Shown here: in pieces, positions 13,480 to 20,424 of the stretch
Numbering within the stretch: position 1 is the stretch's first letter
Layout: the number at the start of each line of letters is the position of its first letter
Source of the DNA: Clostridium sp. UBA4548
GTDB lineage: Bacteria; Bacillota; Clostridia; Clostridiales; Clostridiaceae
Direction: 5' to 3'
NCBI RefSeq assembly: GCF_002387895.1
Contig: NZ_DGLI01000040.1
Location: 1 to 20,426, forward strand
DNA: 20,426 nucleotides
Notes under the pieces: generated by a model
Database searches by the model: none
Seen by the model: the letters and a program-made list of their open reading frames with translations, nothing else
What the model was told of the DNA's origin: nothing
Translations under genes and position numbers: made by a program

Positions 13480-13990
13480 AATTGCAACATTCTACAGCAT
13501 TAGATTTAATTTTTTATAAATTTGTTATAAAAAAGAGAATAGGAGAATAAATTTACCACAATGAGTTGTAATTAGTAACTTCCTGTAATTTTATATAAAT
13601 AAAATAATACAAATATTATTCCCTTTTTATGTAACTTTTAATGTTTATAAATTTTTCTTATTTTTTACATTTATTTTTCATTTCATTTTATTTACTGGTT
13701 TAGATTAAATGAAAATTAAAAACATAAATAGTTTTTGCAAATGCTTTTCAATAAATACCTATAATTAATAATGAAAATTATTACTATACCTCTATTTACA
13801 ACAATTAACTCATTTTTTTCGACATATACTTATTTTTATTCCAATTAATTACTATTTTATAATTTCCAGTTATTTTTTTTGGTTTAAGTCTACTTTTCAC
13901 CCTCTATTCTTAAAATTGTTTTTTGATAATGCCCTAATATCAATGTTTTTAACCTTTTGTAAAATCCTGTATTTTTATAAATTAATATTA
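13480..13990. other. Gene-free, extremely AT-rich segment
   Basis: No open frame with a ribosome binding site was found. The stretch consists of A/T runs with a 9-bp inverted repeat TTTTTATAA/TTATAAAAA (13511-13533) next to the DnaA boxes and one Spo0A-type core at 13818-13824. It could be an easily melted region or upstream DNA of abrB. Nothing else was recognised. Confidence 0.4.
13818..13824 (-). promoter_or_regulatory. Spo0A-type box far upstream of abrB
   Basis: The minus strand reads TGTCGAA, the Spo0A core, in a T-rich context. It is about 170 bases upstream of the abrB -35. Confidence 0.3.
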
Positions 13991-14019
13991 TTGACATTTG
14001 TATAAATTGGTAGTATATT
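13991..14019 (+). promoter_or_regulatory. Promoter of abrB
   Basis: TTGACA (13991-13996), a 17-base spacer and TATATT (14014-14019). The leader would be about 125 bases and includes a small CTTTCT/AGAAAG palindrome near 14053. A weaker second promoter with its -10 in TATATTATT near 14111 is possible, by analogy with the paired promoters of Bacillus abrB. Confidence 0.65.
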
Positions 14020-14120
14020 ATCTATAGATGGAATTTAGTAGTAATTTTGTAACTTTCTAAGAAAGATAAACTACATATTTTATCTATTAAATTAAAATAA
14101 TAAAATTTTGTATATTATTT

Positions 14121-14127
14121 TGTCGAA
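14121..14127 (+). promoter_or_regulatory. Spo0A-type box in the abrB leader
   Basis: TGTCGAA, preceded by TT, exactly matches the Spo0A core. It lies 24 bases before the abrB start codon and downstream of the predicted transcription start. In Bacillus subtilis, Spo0A~P represses abrB from boxes located downstream of the start site, so the position fits repression. Confidence 0.6.
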
Positions 14128-14150
14128 TATTACTTAAGGAGGAACTTATT

Positions 14151-14393
14151 ATGAAATCAACTGGTGTTGTAAGAAGAGTAGATGAGCTAGGAAGAATTGT
14201 TATTCCAGTAGAACTAAGAAGAACGCTAAATATAGGTGAAAAGGATGCTCTAGAGATATATGTAGATGGTGAGCATATCATATTAAAGAAATATGAGCCT
14301 GCATGCATATTCTGTGGAGATGCTAGAGACGTTATAAACTACAAATCTAAGAATGTTTGTAAACAATGCTTAGCTTCTTTAAAAGCTGAATAA
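14151..14393 (+). CDS. abrB: AbrB-family transition-state regulator
   Basis: 80 residues. Residues 1-46 form a swapped-hairpin AbrB DNA-binding domain with VVRRVDELGRIVIPVELRRTL, the most conserved part of the family. The C-terminal part carries two C-x-x-C pairs (CIFC and CKQC), present in many clostridial and bacillar AbrB proteins. In Firmicutes, AbrB holds down sporulation, toxin and stationary-phase genes during growth and is itself shut off by Spo0A. AAGGAGG lies nine bases before the ATG. It has its own promoter, a Spo0A-type box and a terminator. Its position next to rsmI and a YabB-type methyltransferase resembles the Bacillus abrB neighbourhood. SpoVT is excluded by length (SpoVT has an added GAF domain). 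Confidence 0.92.
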   Translation: MKSTGVVRRVDELGRIVIPVELRRTLNIGEKDALEIYVDGEHIILKKYEPACIFCGDARDVINYKSKNVCKQCLASLKAE

Positions 14394-14439
14394 TTTAAAA
14401 CTTAAACTTAATTTCCTTTTAAATAAGGACAAGCATATA

Positions 14440-14465
14440 ATAAACGTTAGAATTCTAACGTTTAT
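14440..14465 (+). terminator. abrB terminator
   Basis: A 26-base perfect palindrome whose arms read ATAAACGTTAGAA and TTCTAACGTTTAT, followed by TTTTTTT on the plus strand, 47 bases after the abrB stop. Confidence 0.88.
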
Positions 14466-14740
14466 TTTTTTACCTTTCTATTATATTTATCTATTTTCAA
14501 TCCTTTACTCATAAAAAGTAATCTTTCCCTTCATAATGTATCTTTATTTCTTACTCATGGGTACTTAGTAAGAAATAACTTGGCTGTATTCAGGAATTTC
14601 AGAAAAAATTAGGCTTTAGGAGGGTATCTCCCTTCTTTAAATCCTTTGTTTCATTTTATCACTATAAACTTAATCTTATTTAAATGCTAGGTCTATGCAC
14701 CTACCACCATAATTATGGTAAAAGCTTTTTTGCTTAAATA
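14466..14740. other. Gene-free spacer with several inverted repeats
   Basis: There is no open frame. The most striking element is a perfect 12-bp stem TTATTTCTTACT (14544-14555) / AGTAAGAAATAA (14567-14578) with an 11-base loop and no T-run. Further along come GGAG/CTCC, the palindrome ACCATAATTATGGT near 14705-14718 and AAGC/GCTT around a T-run. They lie between two convergent genes that each have a separate terminator. An sRNA or remnant of a small mobile repeat is possible; nothing was recognised. Confidence 0.35.
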
Positions 14741-14774
14741 AAATAAACCAATAGCAGAAGCCATTGGTTTATTT
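14741..14774 (-). terminator. Terminator of the CwlO-like hydrolase gene
   Basis: AAATAAACCAAT and ATTGGTTTATTT form a 12-bp stem around a 10-base centre. T-rich sequence follows on both strands (TTTATTTAAGC on the minus strand). It lies 30 bases past the hydrolase stop codon. Confidence 0.75.
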
Positions 14775-14804
14775 TTTAGAAATTATATTTAAGCTTAAAA
14801 CTCT

Positions 14805-15929
14805 CTAGTGTCTTCTTCCTTGTAAATAGTCTTTTCTTGTTCCTAACGGTGATATTTTAACAACCTCATTATCTTGTGGTGCATGTATGTAACTATTGTT
14901 TCCAACATATATACCTACATGATAAGCATGTCCACCTGAACCAAAGAATACTAAGTCTCCAGGTTGTAACTGATCCTTTGGAACATAAGCTCCTGTTCTC
15001 ATTTGATCATTTGCAGTTCTAGGCAAACTAATTCCATTTCCTCTAAAAACATAGCTTGTAAATCCTGAACAGTCGAAGGTGCTTGGACCATTTCCTCCCC
15101 ATTGATATGGAGTTCCCAAAAACCTTTTAGCGTAAGGAACTATACCGTCTGCACTACCACTTGGTGGCACAACCGCTGAGTCATTATAGCTTCCGCCTCT
15201 GCTTGGTCTTTCTACAGCTGGTGCTTTCATACTTTCTATTTGTCTTAAAGTTTCTGCTAATTGAGCTTCACTTTCCTTCATAGCTGCCTCAAATAGATCT
15301 CTGTTAGCTTCTGCTACTTCCATTGCTTTATCATGCTCTGCTTTTTTTGCATTAAGTTCATCTGCCTTTTTTTGATTCTCTGCTTGTAAAGCAACTAGTT
15401 GAACTTTTTCTTGCTCTAGTACATTTTTTTGCTGCTCTAAAGCAACTTTCTTTTCTGTTAAGCTCGCAACTACCTCTTTATCATAGCTAATTATTTTAGC
15501 TACGTTTTCTAATCTTGTAATAAAATCAGCAAGGCCCTTTGAGTCTAAAAGAACTTCTGCATAGCTATCCATACCATTAATATACATAGCTCTCATTCTC
15601 TTATTAAAAAGATCTTCTTCTTTTTTAATACTTTCCTCAGCTGCTTGTACACCTTCTTCACTGATTTTAATTTTTCCTTCAGTATCAGAAATTTTATTAT
15701 TAGTGTTTTCTATATCTGCATATATTTCTGTCATTTGCGAGTTAATTGCTTGTATTGCAGCTTCGATTTCATCTACCTTTTCTTGAGCACTCTTATAGCT
15801 ATTTTTACTCTCTGAAAGTTCTTGTTGCTGTTTTGCTTTATCACTATAGGGATCTGCATATGCTGTAGATCCTACGTAACTACTTGCTAATGCTGCCGCT
15901 AAAGCTAAAGCTACTATTTTTTTATTCAA
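14805..15929 (-). CDS. Secreted CwlO-like NlpC/P60 peptidoglycan endopeptidase
   Basis: 374 residues in three parts. A signal peptide (1-25) ends in an AYA cleavage site. A long coiled coil (about 33-230), rich in Glu, Lys and Ala, is like the N-terminal domain of CwlO and PcsB. After a Pro/Ser/Gly linker comes an NlpC/P60 domain (about 262-374) with the full Cys-His-His triad: Cys287 in FDCSGF, His337 in HVGIY and His349 in YIHAP. Such enzymes cut the D-Glu/meso-diaminopimelate bond in stem peptides and are needed for cell elongation or separation; the coiled coil usually keeps them inactive until bound by FtsEX. The start codon is TTG, preceded by GGGGGGAGGGA. It has its own promoter and terminator. 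Confidence 0.9.
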   Translation of the reverse strand: MNKKIVALALAAALASSYVGSTAYADPYSDKAKQQQELSESKNSYKSAQEKVDEIEAAIQAINSQMTEIYADIENTNNKISDTEGKIKISEEGVQAAEESIKKEEDLFNKRMRAMYINGMDSYAEVLLDSKGLADFITRLENVAKIISYDKEVVASLTEKKVALEQQKNVLEQEKVQLVALQAENQKKADELNAKKAEHDKAMEVAEANRDLFEAAMKESEAQLAETLRQIESMKAPAVERPSRGGSYNDSAVVPPSGSADGIVPYAKRFLGTPYQWGGNGPSTFDCSGFTSYVFRGNGISLPRTANDQMRTGAYVPKDQLQPGDLVFFGSGGHAYHVGIYVGNNSYIHAPQDNEVVKISPLGTRKDYLQGRRH

Positions 15930-15961
15930 AAAAATCCCTCCCCCCTGATGGTTTCTACATA

Positions 15962-15991
15962 ATTATAGCATTATATAGCCGGAAATCTCAA
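15962..15991 (-). promoter_or_regulatory. Promoter of the CwlO-like hydrolase gene
   Basis: On the minus strand TTGAGA (15986-15991), an 18-base spacer and a perfect TATAAT (15962-15967). Transcription would start about 25 bases before the TTG start codon. Confidence 0.65.
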
Positions 15992-16290
15992 GTTTTTCGC
16001 TATATTTTAAACAAAATCCATTAATAAATTCATATTATCTGAATTTAGTTCCACTATTTTACATAGTTTTTGATATATAATAACCTGATTTTCAATATAT
16101 TGACACTTAATCCTTTGATATAAGCTATACTTTCATTATATTAAAAGTACTATTTCTTTTTTTATAAATATCTAAAACTACTAGATTTATTACCTACTAA
16201 TATAATATTTATATTTTTTGCTACTAACTGCAGTTGCTATAATTACTTTTTATTTATATTCCTTATTTCACAAGAGTTATTGTTTTGATC
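15992..16290. other. Gene-free AT-rich spacer
   Basis: About 300 bases between the hydrolase promoter and the rsmI stop. No open frame with a ribosome binding site. A TTGACA at about 16100 on the plus strand has no properly spaced -10. An AACTGCAGTT palindrome near 16227-16236 is too short and lacks a T-run, so no clear terminator for rsmI was found. Confidence 0.4.
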
Positions 16291-17133
16291 TTAAATATCT
16301 ATAGAAAACTTATATACTTCAGATTTTGATAAACTTCTATCCTTTGCAACTTTCTTGATAGCTTCCTTTTTGCTATCTCCCTTTTCTATGTACATTCTTA
16401 TATGATCTTCAATTGTTATACTTTCCCACATAGAATTTATTTCTTTTAGAATTTCTTCTTCACTTTTACCTTCTACAACTATTACATATTCACCTTTTCC
16501 ATTGTTAGCTTTATAGAACTCTATAGCTTCACTTAAAGTTGTTCTCATTATATCCTCATAGAGCTTTGTAAGTTCTCTACAAAGTGCAACCTTTCTATTT
16601 CCTAAATTTTCATATAGAAACTCTAAGGTGTTTAATATCCTATGAGGTGCTTCATAAAATATTAAAGTCTCCTTTCTATTTAAAAGCTCCTCTATTATAG
16701 GTTTTCTATCTTTATTTTCTCTAGGAAGAAATCCTCTGAATATAAATTTAGTACTATCAAGCCCCGAGTAAACCAATGCTGTTGTAATGGCAGTTGCACC
16801 TGGTAAAACCTCAAAATCTATCCCCTCTTCAATACACCTTGTTATAATAACACTTCCAGGGTCCGATATTCCTGGTGTACCAGCATCACTAATTATTGCT
16901 ATATTTTTTCCTTGAAGAAGTTTCTCAGTAATAGCATCACTTTTACCATTCTCATTATGCTTATGGTAGCTAATTAAAGTTTTTCTTATATTAAAATGAT
17001 TAAGAAGCTTTAAGCTTTGTCTTGTATCCTCACAAGCAATTATATCTACTGCTTGTAATACCTCTAGAGCTCTTAATGTGATATCCTTTAGATTTCCTAT
17101 TGGAGTTGGTACTAAATATAATTTTCCATTCAT
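16291..17133 (-). CDS. rsmI: 16S rRNA (cytidine1402-2'-O)-methyltransferase
   Basis: 280 residues. A tetrapyrrole-methylase fold: N-terminal LVPTPIGNLKDITLRAL, then ACEDTRQS, SDAGTPGISDPG (SAM-binding loop) and FYEAPHR, all typical of RsmI. It methylates the ribose of C1402 in 16S rRNA, in the P-site of the small subunit, to help decoding fidelity. The C-terminal part has the usual KKEAIKKVAKDRSLSKSEVY helices. AAGGTG precedes the ATG by six bases. It lies 20 bases downstream of the YabB-type methyltransferase and is probably cotranscribed from the promoter at 17943-17971. The pair matches the yabB...rsmI order near abrB in Bacillus, where a GIY-YIG gene sits between them; that gene is missing here. 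Confidence 0.95.
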   Translation of the reverse strand: MNGKLYLVPTPIGNLKDITLRALEVLQAVDIIACEDTRQSLKLLNHFNIRKTLISYHKHNENGKSDAITEKLLQGKNIAIISDAGTPGISDPGSVIITRCIEEGIDFEVLPGATAITTALVYSGLDSTKFIFRGFLPRENKDRKPIIEELLNRKETLIFYEAPHRILNTLEFLYENLGNRKVALCRELTKLYEDIMRTTLSEAIEFYKANNGKGEYVIVVEGKSEEEILKEINSMWESITIEDHIRMYIEKGDSKKEAIKKVAKDRSLSKSEVYKFSIDI

Positions 17134-17153
17134 TTTATCACCTTATCCCATAT

Positions 17154-17903
17154 CTATATATTTATATCCTCAGAACCATAAATTTCTCTGAGTTCCCTTG
17201 AATAATCCCCATTTTCTTCGTGAACATATAAAGGATCTTCAAACTTTAAAAATGCTCCTCCGTCCCTTTGCCCCTCTACAAGCACTATATTAGGTGCCTT
17301 GCTAGGTTTAGGATGAATAAATTTTATACGCTTAGGCTCAATTTTATGTTTTCTCATAAGAGTTAAAATGTCTGCAATTCTTTCTGGTCTATGAACCATA
17401 AATAACCTGCCGTTATCCTTTAAGAGTATTCTTGCTGCAACTATTACATCCTCTAGGGTACAACAAACCTCATGTCTTGCTATAGCACTTTTATCGTTAG
17501 GATTTATAATACCAGCGTTATGAAGCTTGTAGGGAGGATTTACCGTAACTATATCACTTTTTTCTATGCTCTTTAGAAATTTAGTATCCTTTAAGTCCTT
17601 ATGTAAAAAGCTTACTCTCTGTTCCAAATTATTATATTTTGAAGTTCTATTGGCCATTTCAACAAACTCTTCTTGAATTTCTATTCCAATAATACTACTA
17701 GCTTCAGTTTTTCCTGCTATAATAAAGGGAATTATCCCCGTACCGCTACATAGGTCAATAACTCTACCATTCTTTTTTACTTTAGCGAAATTAGCTAGTA
17801 ATACAGCATCTACACCAAATCTAAAACCACTTTTCTTCTGAATTATTTTTATACCCCTAAGCTGTAAGTCATCAAGAGTTTCATCTTCCCTTATAAAATC
17901 CAT
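17154..17903 (-). CDS. tRNA1(Val)-type N6-adenine methyltransferase (YabB/TrmN6 family)
   Basis: 249 residues. A class I SAM-dependent methyltransferase: SAM-binding motif VIDLCSGTGIIPF near residues 48-60, an acidic ribose-binding position in GIEIQEE and the catalytic NPPY at about 125-128, which is the mark of enzymes methylating the exocyclic amine of adenine. It resembles YabB of Bacillus and TrmN6/YfiC of Escherichia coli, which modify A37 of tRNA1(Val). The substrate is inferred from the family and not proved here. First gene of a two-gene unit with rsmI. The ATG follows GTGAGGAATATTT. Confidence 0.85.
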   Translation of the reverse strand: MDFIREDETLDDLQLRGIKIIQKKSGFRFGVDAVLLANFAKVKKNGRVIDLCSGTGIIPFIIAGKTEASSIIGIEIQEEFVEMANRTSKYNNLEQRVSFLHKDLKDTKFLKSIEKSDIVTVNPPYKLHNAGIINPNDKSAIARHEVCCTLEDVIVAARILLKDNGRLFMVHRPERIADILTLMRKHKIEPKRIKFIHPKPSKAPNIVLVEGQRDGGAFLKFEDPLYVHEENGDYSRELREIYGSEDINI

Positions 17904-17942
17904 AAATATTCCTCACTTTTCGCTAATTAAAATATATAGTTC

Positions 17943-17971
17943 ATTATATCTTATAATCATAGGTTTTTCAT
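17943..17971 (-). promoter_or_regulatory. Promoter of the methyltransferase-rsmI unit
   Basis: On the minus strand ATGAAA (17966-17971), a 17-base spacer and a perfect TATAAT (17943-17948). Weak -35, strong -10; start near 17936, about 33 bases before the ATG. Confidence 0.55.
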
Positions 17972-17989
17972 TAAATAATGAACAGGTTC

Positions 17990-18276
17990 ATTTTGTGAAT
18001 CTGCTTTGGAAGCATATTTTCACTAAACAAAGGTATCTTTGTGAACAAACTTCATTTGTTACACTAAGCCCATTTACCTAGAATGAGCGACTGCACGGCT
18101 GGTCAACAACCTTTTAGGGAAGATTGCAGACCTTAAGCTTCAAAGTGCTGCTAAACAACCTACCTTTTGTTAAAGAGAAGACCCTTTACTTTTGTAGTAT
18201 AAGTAGTCTTAACCTTTGTTAAATGTCCTTATTTATTAAAAAAGTAAGCATCTCAATAATGAGATGCTTACTTTTT
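17990..18276 (+). ncRNA. Candidate structured non-coding RNA of unknown class
   Basis: No open frame fits here, yet the sequence is more GC-balanced than the flanking spacers and full of hairpins. On the plus strand: CAGGTTCA/TGAATCTG, GCTT/AAGC, ACAAAG/CTTTGT, AACAAA/TTTGTT, AAGAC/GTCTT and GCAG/CTGC. A long-range 9-bp pairing AACAAAGGT (18026-18034) with ACCTTTGTT (18212-18220) would close a domain of about 195 nt and competes with the local ACAAAG/CTTTGT hairpin. A 17-bp hairpin with T-run (18239-18276) ends the region. Strand is uncertain because the terminator is symmetric; plus is chosen because the minus side has no visible source. I do not recognise the class; size would allow 6S RNA but I could not confirm a rod-like fold. 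Confidence 0.4.
18239..18276. terminator. 17-bp bidirectional terminator
   Basis: AAAAAGTAAGCATCTCA and TGAGATGCTTACTTTTT form a perfect 17-bp stem with an ATAA loop. The T-run is at the 3' end on both strands. It is the strongest terminator in the window, lying in a stretch with no annotated gene on its left for over 330 bases. Confidence 0.88.
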
Positions 18277-18287
18277 AATATGGGGGG

Positions 18288-18357
18288 AAAGCAACATGAG
18301 GTGCTTAAACATTACAACGACTATGCAATAACAATAATAAAATTCACATGTTGCTTT
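18288..18357 (+). other. 11-bp inverted repeat around a possible 11-residue mini-ORF
   Basis: AAAGCAACATG (18288-18298) and CATGTTGCTTT (18347-18357) are perfect inverses. Inside, an ATG at 18296 preceded by GGGGGG at 8 bases opens an 11-residue frame (MRCLNITTTMQ) ending in TAA at 18329-18331. Pairing of the repeat would bury the mini-ORF's start codon. It precedes the lrgA promoter, so it is not on the main lrgA transcript unless read-through occurs. Confidence 0.3.
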
Positions 18358-18437
18358 TAAGGGTTTATATTTATGCTTTAATCTGTCATTAATATGATTG
18401 ACCATTTTATTTGAGATTATACACGGATTTATGAACT

Positions 18438-18466
18438 TTGTAAAAAATATTTATTTGCTTTATAAT
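18438..18466 (+). promoter_or_regulatory. Promoter of lrgAB
   Basis: TTGTAA (18438-18443), a 17-base spacer and a perfect TATAAT (18461-18466). Start near 18473, about 37 bases before the lrgA ATG. Confidence 0.7.
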
Positions 18467-18509
18467 GATTAGGTCGTAATTTTTATATTGTAATTGGAGT
18501 GATATTAGC

Positions 18510-18884
18510 ATGAAAATTTTAAAAGAGTTTACTATAATTTTATTAATAATATTTTTTAGTGATACTTTAAGTAAAACTTTTTCTCTACCTCTACCTGGAA
18601 GCATTATAGGCATGTTATTACTTCTTGGTTTGTTATTACTAAAGATAGTAAAAGTTGAAACTTTAAAAACTTCAAGCACTTATATGCTTGATAACTTAGC
18701 CTTTTTCTTTTTACCTGCTGGGGTAGGCATTATTTCTTCTTTTGATTTATTAAAAGGAAATACTATTAAGATTATTTTTATAATCATCATTTCAACTTTA
18801 GTTGTACTTCTTGTTACAGGCTATACTGTTCAAGGATTAATTGCTTTAAAAAACAAAAGAAATATTGGTAAGTATAACCGTTAA
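18510..18884 (+). CDS. lrgA: LrgA/CidA-family holin-like membrane protein
   Basis: 124 residues with four hydrophobic segments (about 7-27, 32-47, 60-82 and 87-110), the topology of LrgA/CidA. The conserved stretch LPGSIIGMLLLLGLLL and FFLPAGVGI are family hallmarks. LrgA and CidA are small oligomeric membrane proteins first linked to control of murein hydrolase activity and cell lysis; LrgAB has since been linked to pyruvate uptake in several Firmicutes. GGAGTG precedes the ATG by eight bases. Followed after 28 bases by lrgB. LrgA against CidA cannot be decided by sequence alone and no LytSR genes are present here. Confidence 0.88.
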   Translation: MKILKEFTIILLIIFFSDTLSKTFSLPLPGSIIGMLLLLGLLLLKIVKVETLKTSSTYMLDNLAFFFLPAGVGIISSFDLLKGNTIKIIFIIIISTLVVLLVTGYTVQGLIALKNKRNIGKYNR

Positions 18885-18912
18885 AAAACCTTGCCAACTG
18901 GAGGATTTATTT

Positions 18913-19611
18913 ATGTTTATATATGAATTGTTTAAGTCGCCTGTATTTGGTGTGTTGCTTTCATTAATTTGTTACTTAATAGGCCACTATATAAGTAAGA
19001 AAACCAAAATTGCTTTTTTAAACCCCTTATTTATTGCAATAGTCTTAGCTGTGGCATTTTTATTAATCTTTAAAATTCCTTTAGAAGATTATAACAATGG
19101 TGGTAAAATAATATCCTTTTTCTTAACACCAGCTACTGTAGTTTTAGCTATTCCTCTTTATAGTAAAATCGAGCATCTAAAACAAAATGCTCTGGCTATT
19201 TTTGTTGGCATATCTATAGGCAGCTGTGCAGGAATAGTAACCGTAATCCTTTTAGGTAAGGCCTTGAAGTTACCTACAGAGCTTATTTTATCCCTAATCC
19301 CTAAGTCAGTTACCACACCTATTGGCATGGAAGTTTCTAAAAATTTAAATGGAATCCCGTCTATTACTGTAGGTGCTATAATTATAACTGGAATAATCGG
19401 TGCTATCTTTTCACCGTTAATACATAATATAGCCAAAATTAAAAATAAAATTGCTGTAGGAATTTCCATTGGCACAAGTTCCCACGCTCTAGGTACTACA
19501 AAAGCAGTAGAACTTGGTGAAACTGAAGGAGCTATGAGCAGTCTTTCAATTGGTCTTGCCGGCCTAATCACCATTATCATTGCACCAATTCTTGTTAAAC
19601 TTTTTAACTAA
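18913..19611 (+). CDS. lrgB: LrgB/CidB-family membrane protein
   Basis: 232 residues from the chosen ATG, the normal length of LrgB. Multiple membrane segments and the family core LIPKSVTTPIGMEVSKNL followed by ITGIIGAIFSP; near the C-terminus SSHALGTTKAVELGE, the most conserved part. It is the partner of LrgA in the holin-like/pyruvate transport system. An in-frame alternative start further upstream would overlap lrgA, but GGAGG eight bases before the ATG at 18913 settles the start. Operon with lrgA. Confidence 0.9.
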   Translation: MFIYELFKSPVFGVLLSLICYLIGHYISKKTKIAFLNPLFIAIVLAVAFLLIFKIPLEDYNNGGKIISFFLTPATVVLAIPLYSKIEHLKQNALAIFVGISIGSCAGIVTVILLGKALKLPTELILSLIPKSVTTPIGMEVSKNLNGIPSITVGAIIITGIIGAIFSPLIHNIAKIKNKIAVGISIGTSSHALGTTKAVELGETEGAMSSLSIGLAGLITIIIAPILVKLFN

Positions 19612-19664
19612 CCCTTTGAAGAAAACTAAATATGCTAGAAAACATCTTTTCAGAATATCTTAAG

Positions 19665-19692
19665 AACTTTACAGCATAACTTTAAAGTTTTT
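19665..19692 (+). terminator. Weak terminator after lrgB
   Basis: AACTTTA (19665-19671) and TAAAGTT (19683-19689) form a 7-bp AT-rich stem followed by TTTAATAC. It is the only candidate in the 19612-19755 gap, so some read-through into the PIN gene is likely. Confidence 0.4.
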
Positions 19693-19764
19693 AATACATT
19701 GTAATAACTGCACCTTCTGATTAATAAAATAAACTATATAATATATAAAGAAGGTATGCTATTT

Positions 19765-20424
19765 ATGGAAATGCTGCTCTATCCTTTTTCCAATATAAAT
19801 TTTAGTAATAATACTTCTATACTGCTAGATGCATCATTTCTACTTAGCTTAGTATATGATGATGATATAAAACATCCTCAGTGTGTAGAAGCATTAAAAA
19901 AAATTCTTATTGGAAAGTGTAGACTTTATGTTACTAACATTATTTCTGCAGAAGTTTTAAATCAAATAATGTATAAAATATTTATCATGGATATAAGACA
20001 TAGAATTGATAAGTGTAATCCTTTTAACTCTGAAACCAATATAAGACAAATCATATCTTGTTTTAACAAGTATGATAGAAAAATAATAAAAGATAAAAGA
20101 CAAGATAAACTTCGAGAAATACCCTATAAAAAATATTTCGATAATCTTTCTAAAAACAGCCTTAAACGAAACTTATTAAAGGTATACTATAAGACTGCTG
20201 TTACCATGCATAATCAATTAGAAAACACTCTGAAGTTTAATTATGTAGAAATAAACAAATCATGTATGCTTAGAACAAAGGACCTTATGACTAAGGATCT
20301 ACTTTCTATAAATGATGCTACTCATCTTGCAGTGTGCGAAAATTATAGTATAACTTATCTTTTAACCTTAGATGGGGACTTTATCTATGCTGAGAATAGT
20401 AAAGTTATTATATTAAAAATATAA
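19765..20424 (+). CDS. PIN-domain protein (putative ribonuclease), no antitoxin partner visible
   Basis: 219 residues from the chosen ATG; an in-frame ATG nine bases upstream (19756) sits directly on the AAGAAGG ribosome binding site. The acidic residues of a PIN nuclease are visible: Asp22 in ILLDASFLL, Glu63 in SAEVLN, Asp184 in SINDATHLAV and Asp203/Asp205 in LTLDGDF. PIN domains are Mg/Mn-dependent ribonucleases, often VapC toxins of about 130-150 residues. This one is longer because about 120 residues, many of them Lys and Arg, separate Glu63 from Asp184. No small antitoxin gene precedes it. The gene after it, if any, is outside the window. It may be a VapC-like toxin, or a housekeeping PIN RNase; the latter cannot be excluded. 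Confidence 0.75.
   Translation: MEMLLYPFSNINFSNNTSILLDASFLLSLVYDDDIKHPQCVEALKKILIGKCRLYVTNIISAEVLNQIMYKIFIMDIRHRIDKCNPFNSETNIRQIISCFNKYDRKIIKDKRQDKLREIPYKKYFDNLSKNSLKRNLLKVYYKTAVTMHNQLENTLKFNYVEINKSCMLRTKDLMTKDLLSINDATHLAVCENYSITYLLTLDGDFIYAENSKVIILKI

Noticed and set aside
13301..13990. Calling this the chromosomal oriC
   Set aside because: DnaA boxes and AT-rich DNA fit, but no dnaA, dnaN, recF or rpmH is near. The abrB-rsmI neighbourhood lies near but not at the origin in Bacillus, so only a DnaA-box cluster is claimed.
14087..14308. Minus-strand open frame over abrB
   Set aside because: Shadow of abrB without a ribosome binding site. Similar opposite-strand frames over arcA, arcC, the pyr genes and lrgB were rejected for the same reason.
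14596..14610. CodY-box-like sequence (11 of 15 matches)
   Set aside because: It is not near any promoter, lying behind two terminators; this level of match is common in AT-rich DNA.
17990..18276. Assigning 6S RNA, tmRNA, SRP RNA, RNase P RNA or a T-box
   Set aside because: None of the signature sequences of tmRNA, SRP RNA, RNase P RNA or T-box was found, and the hairpins look multi-branched and not rod-like as 6S needs. Left unassigned.
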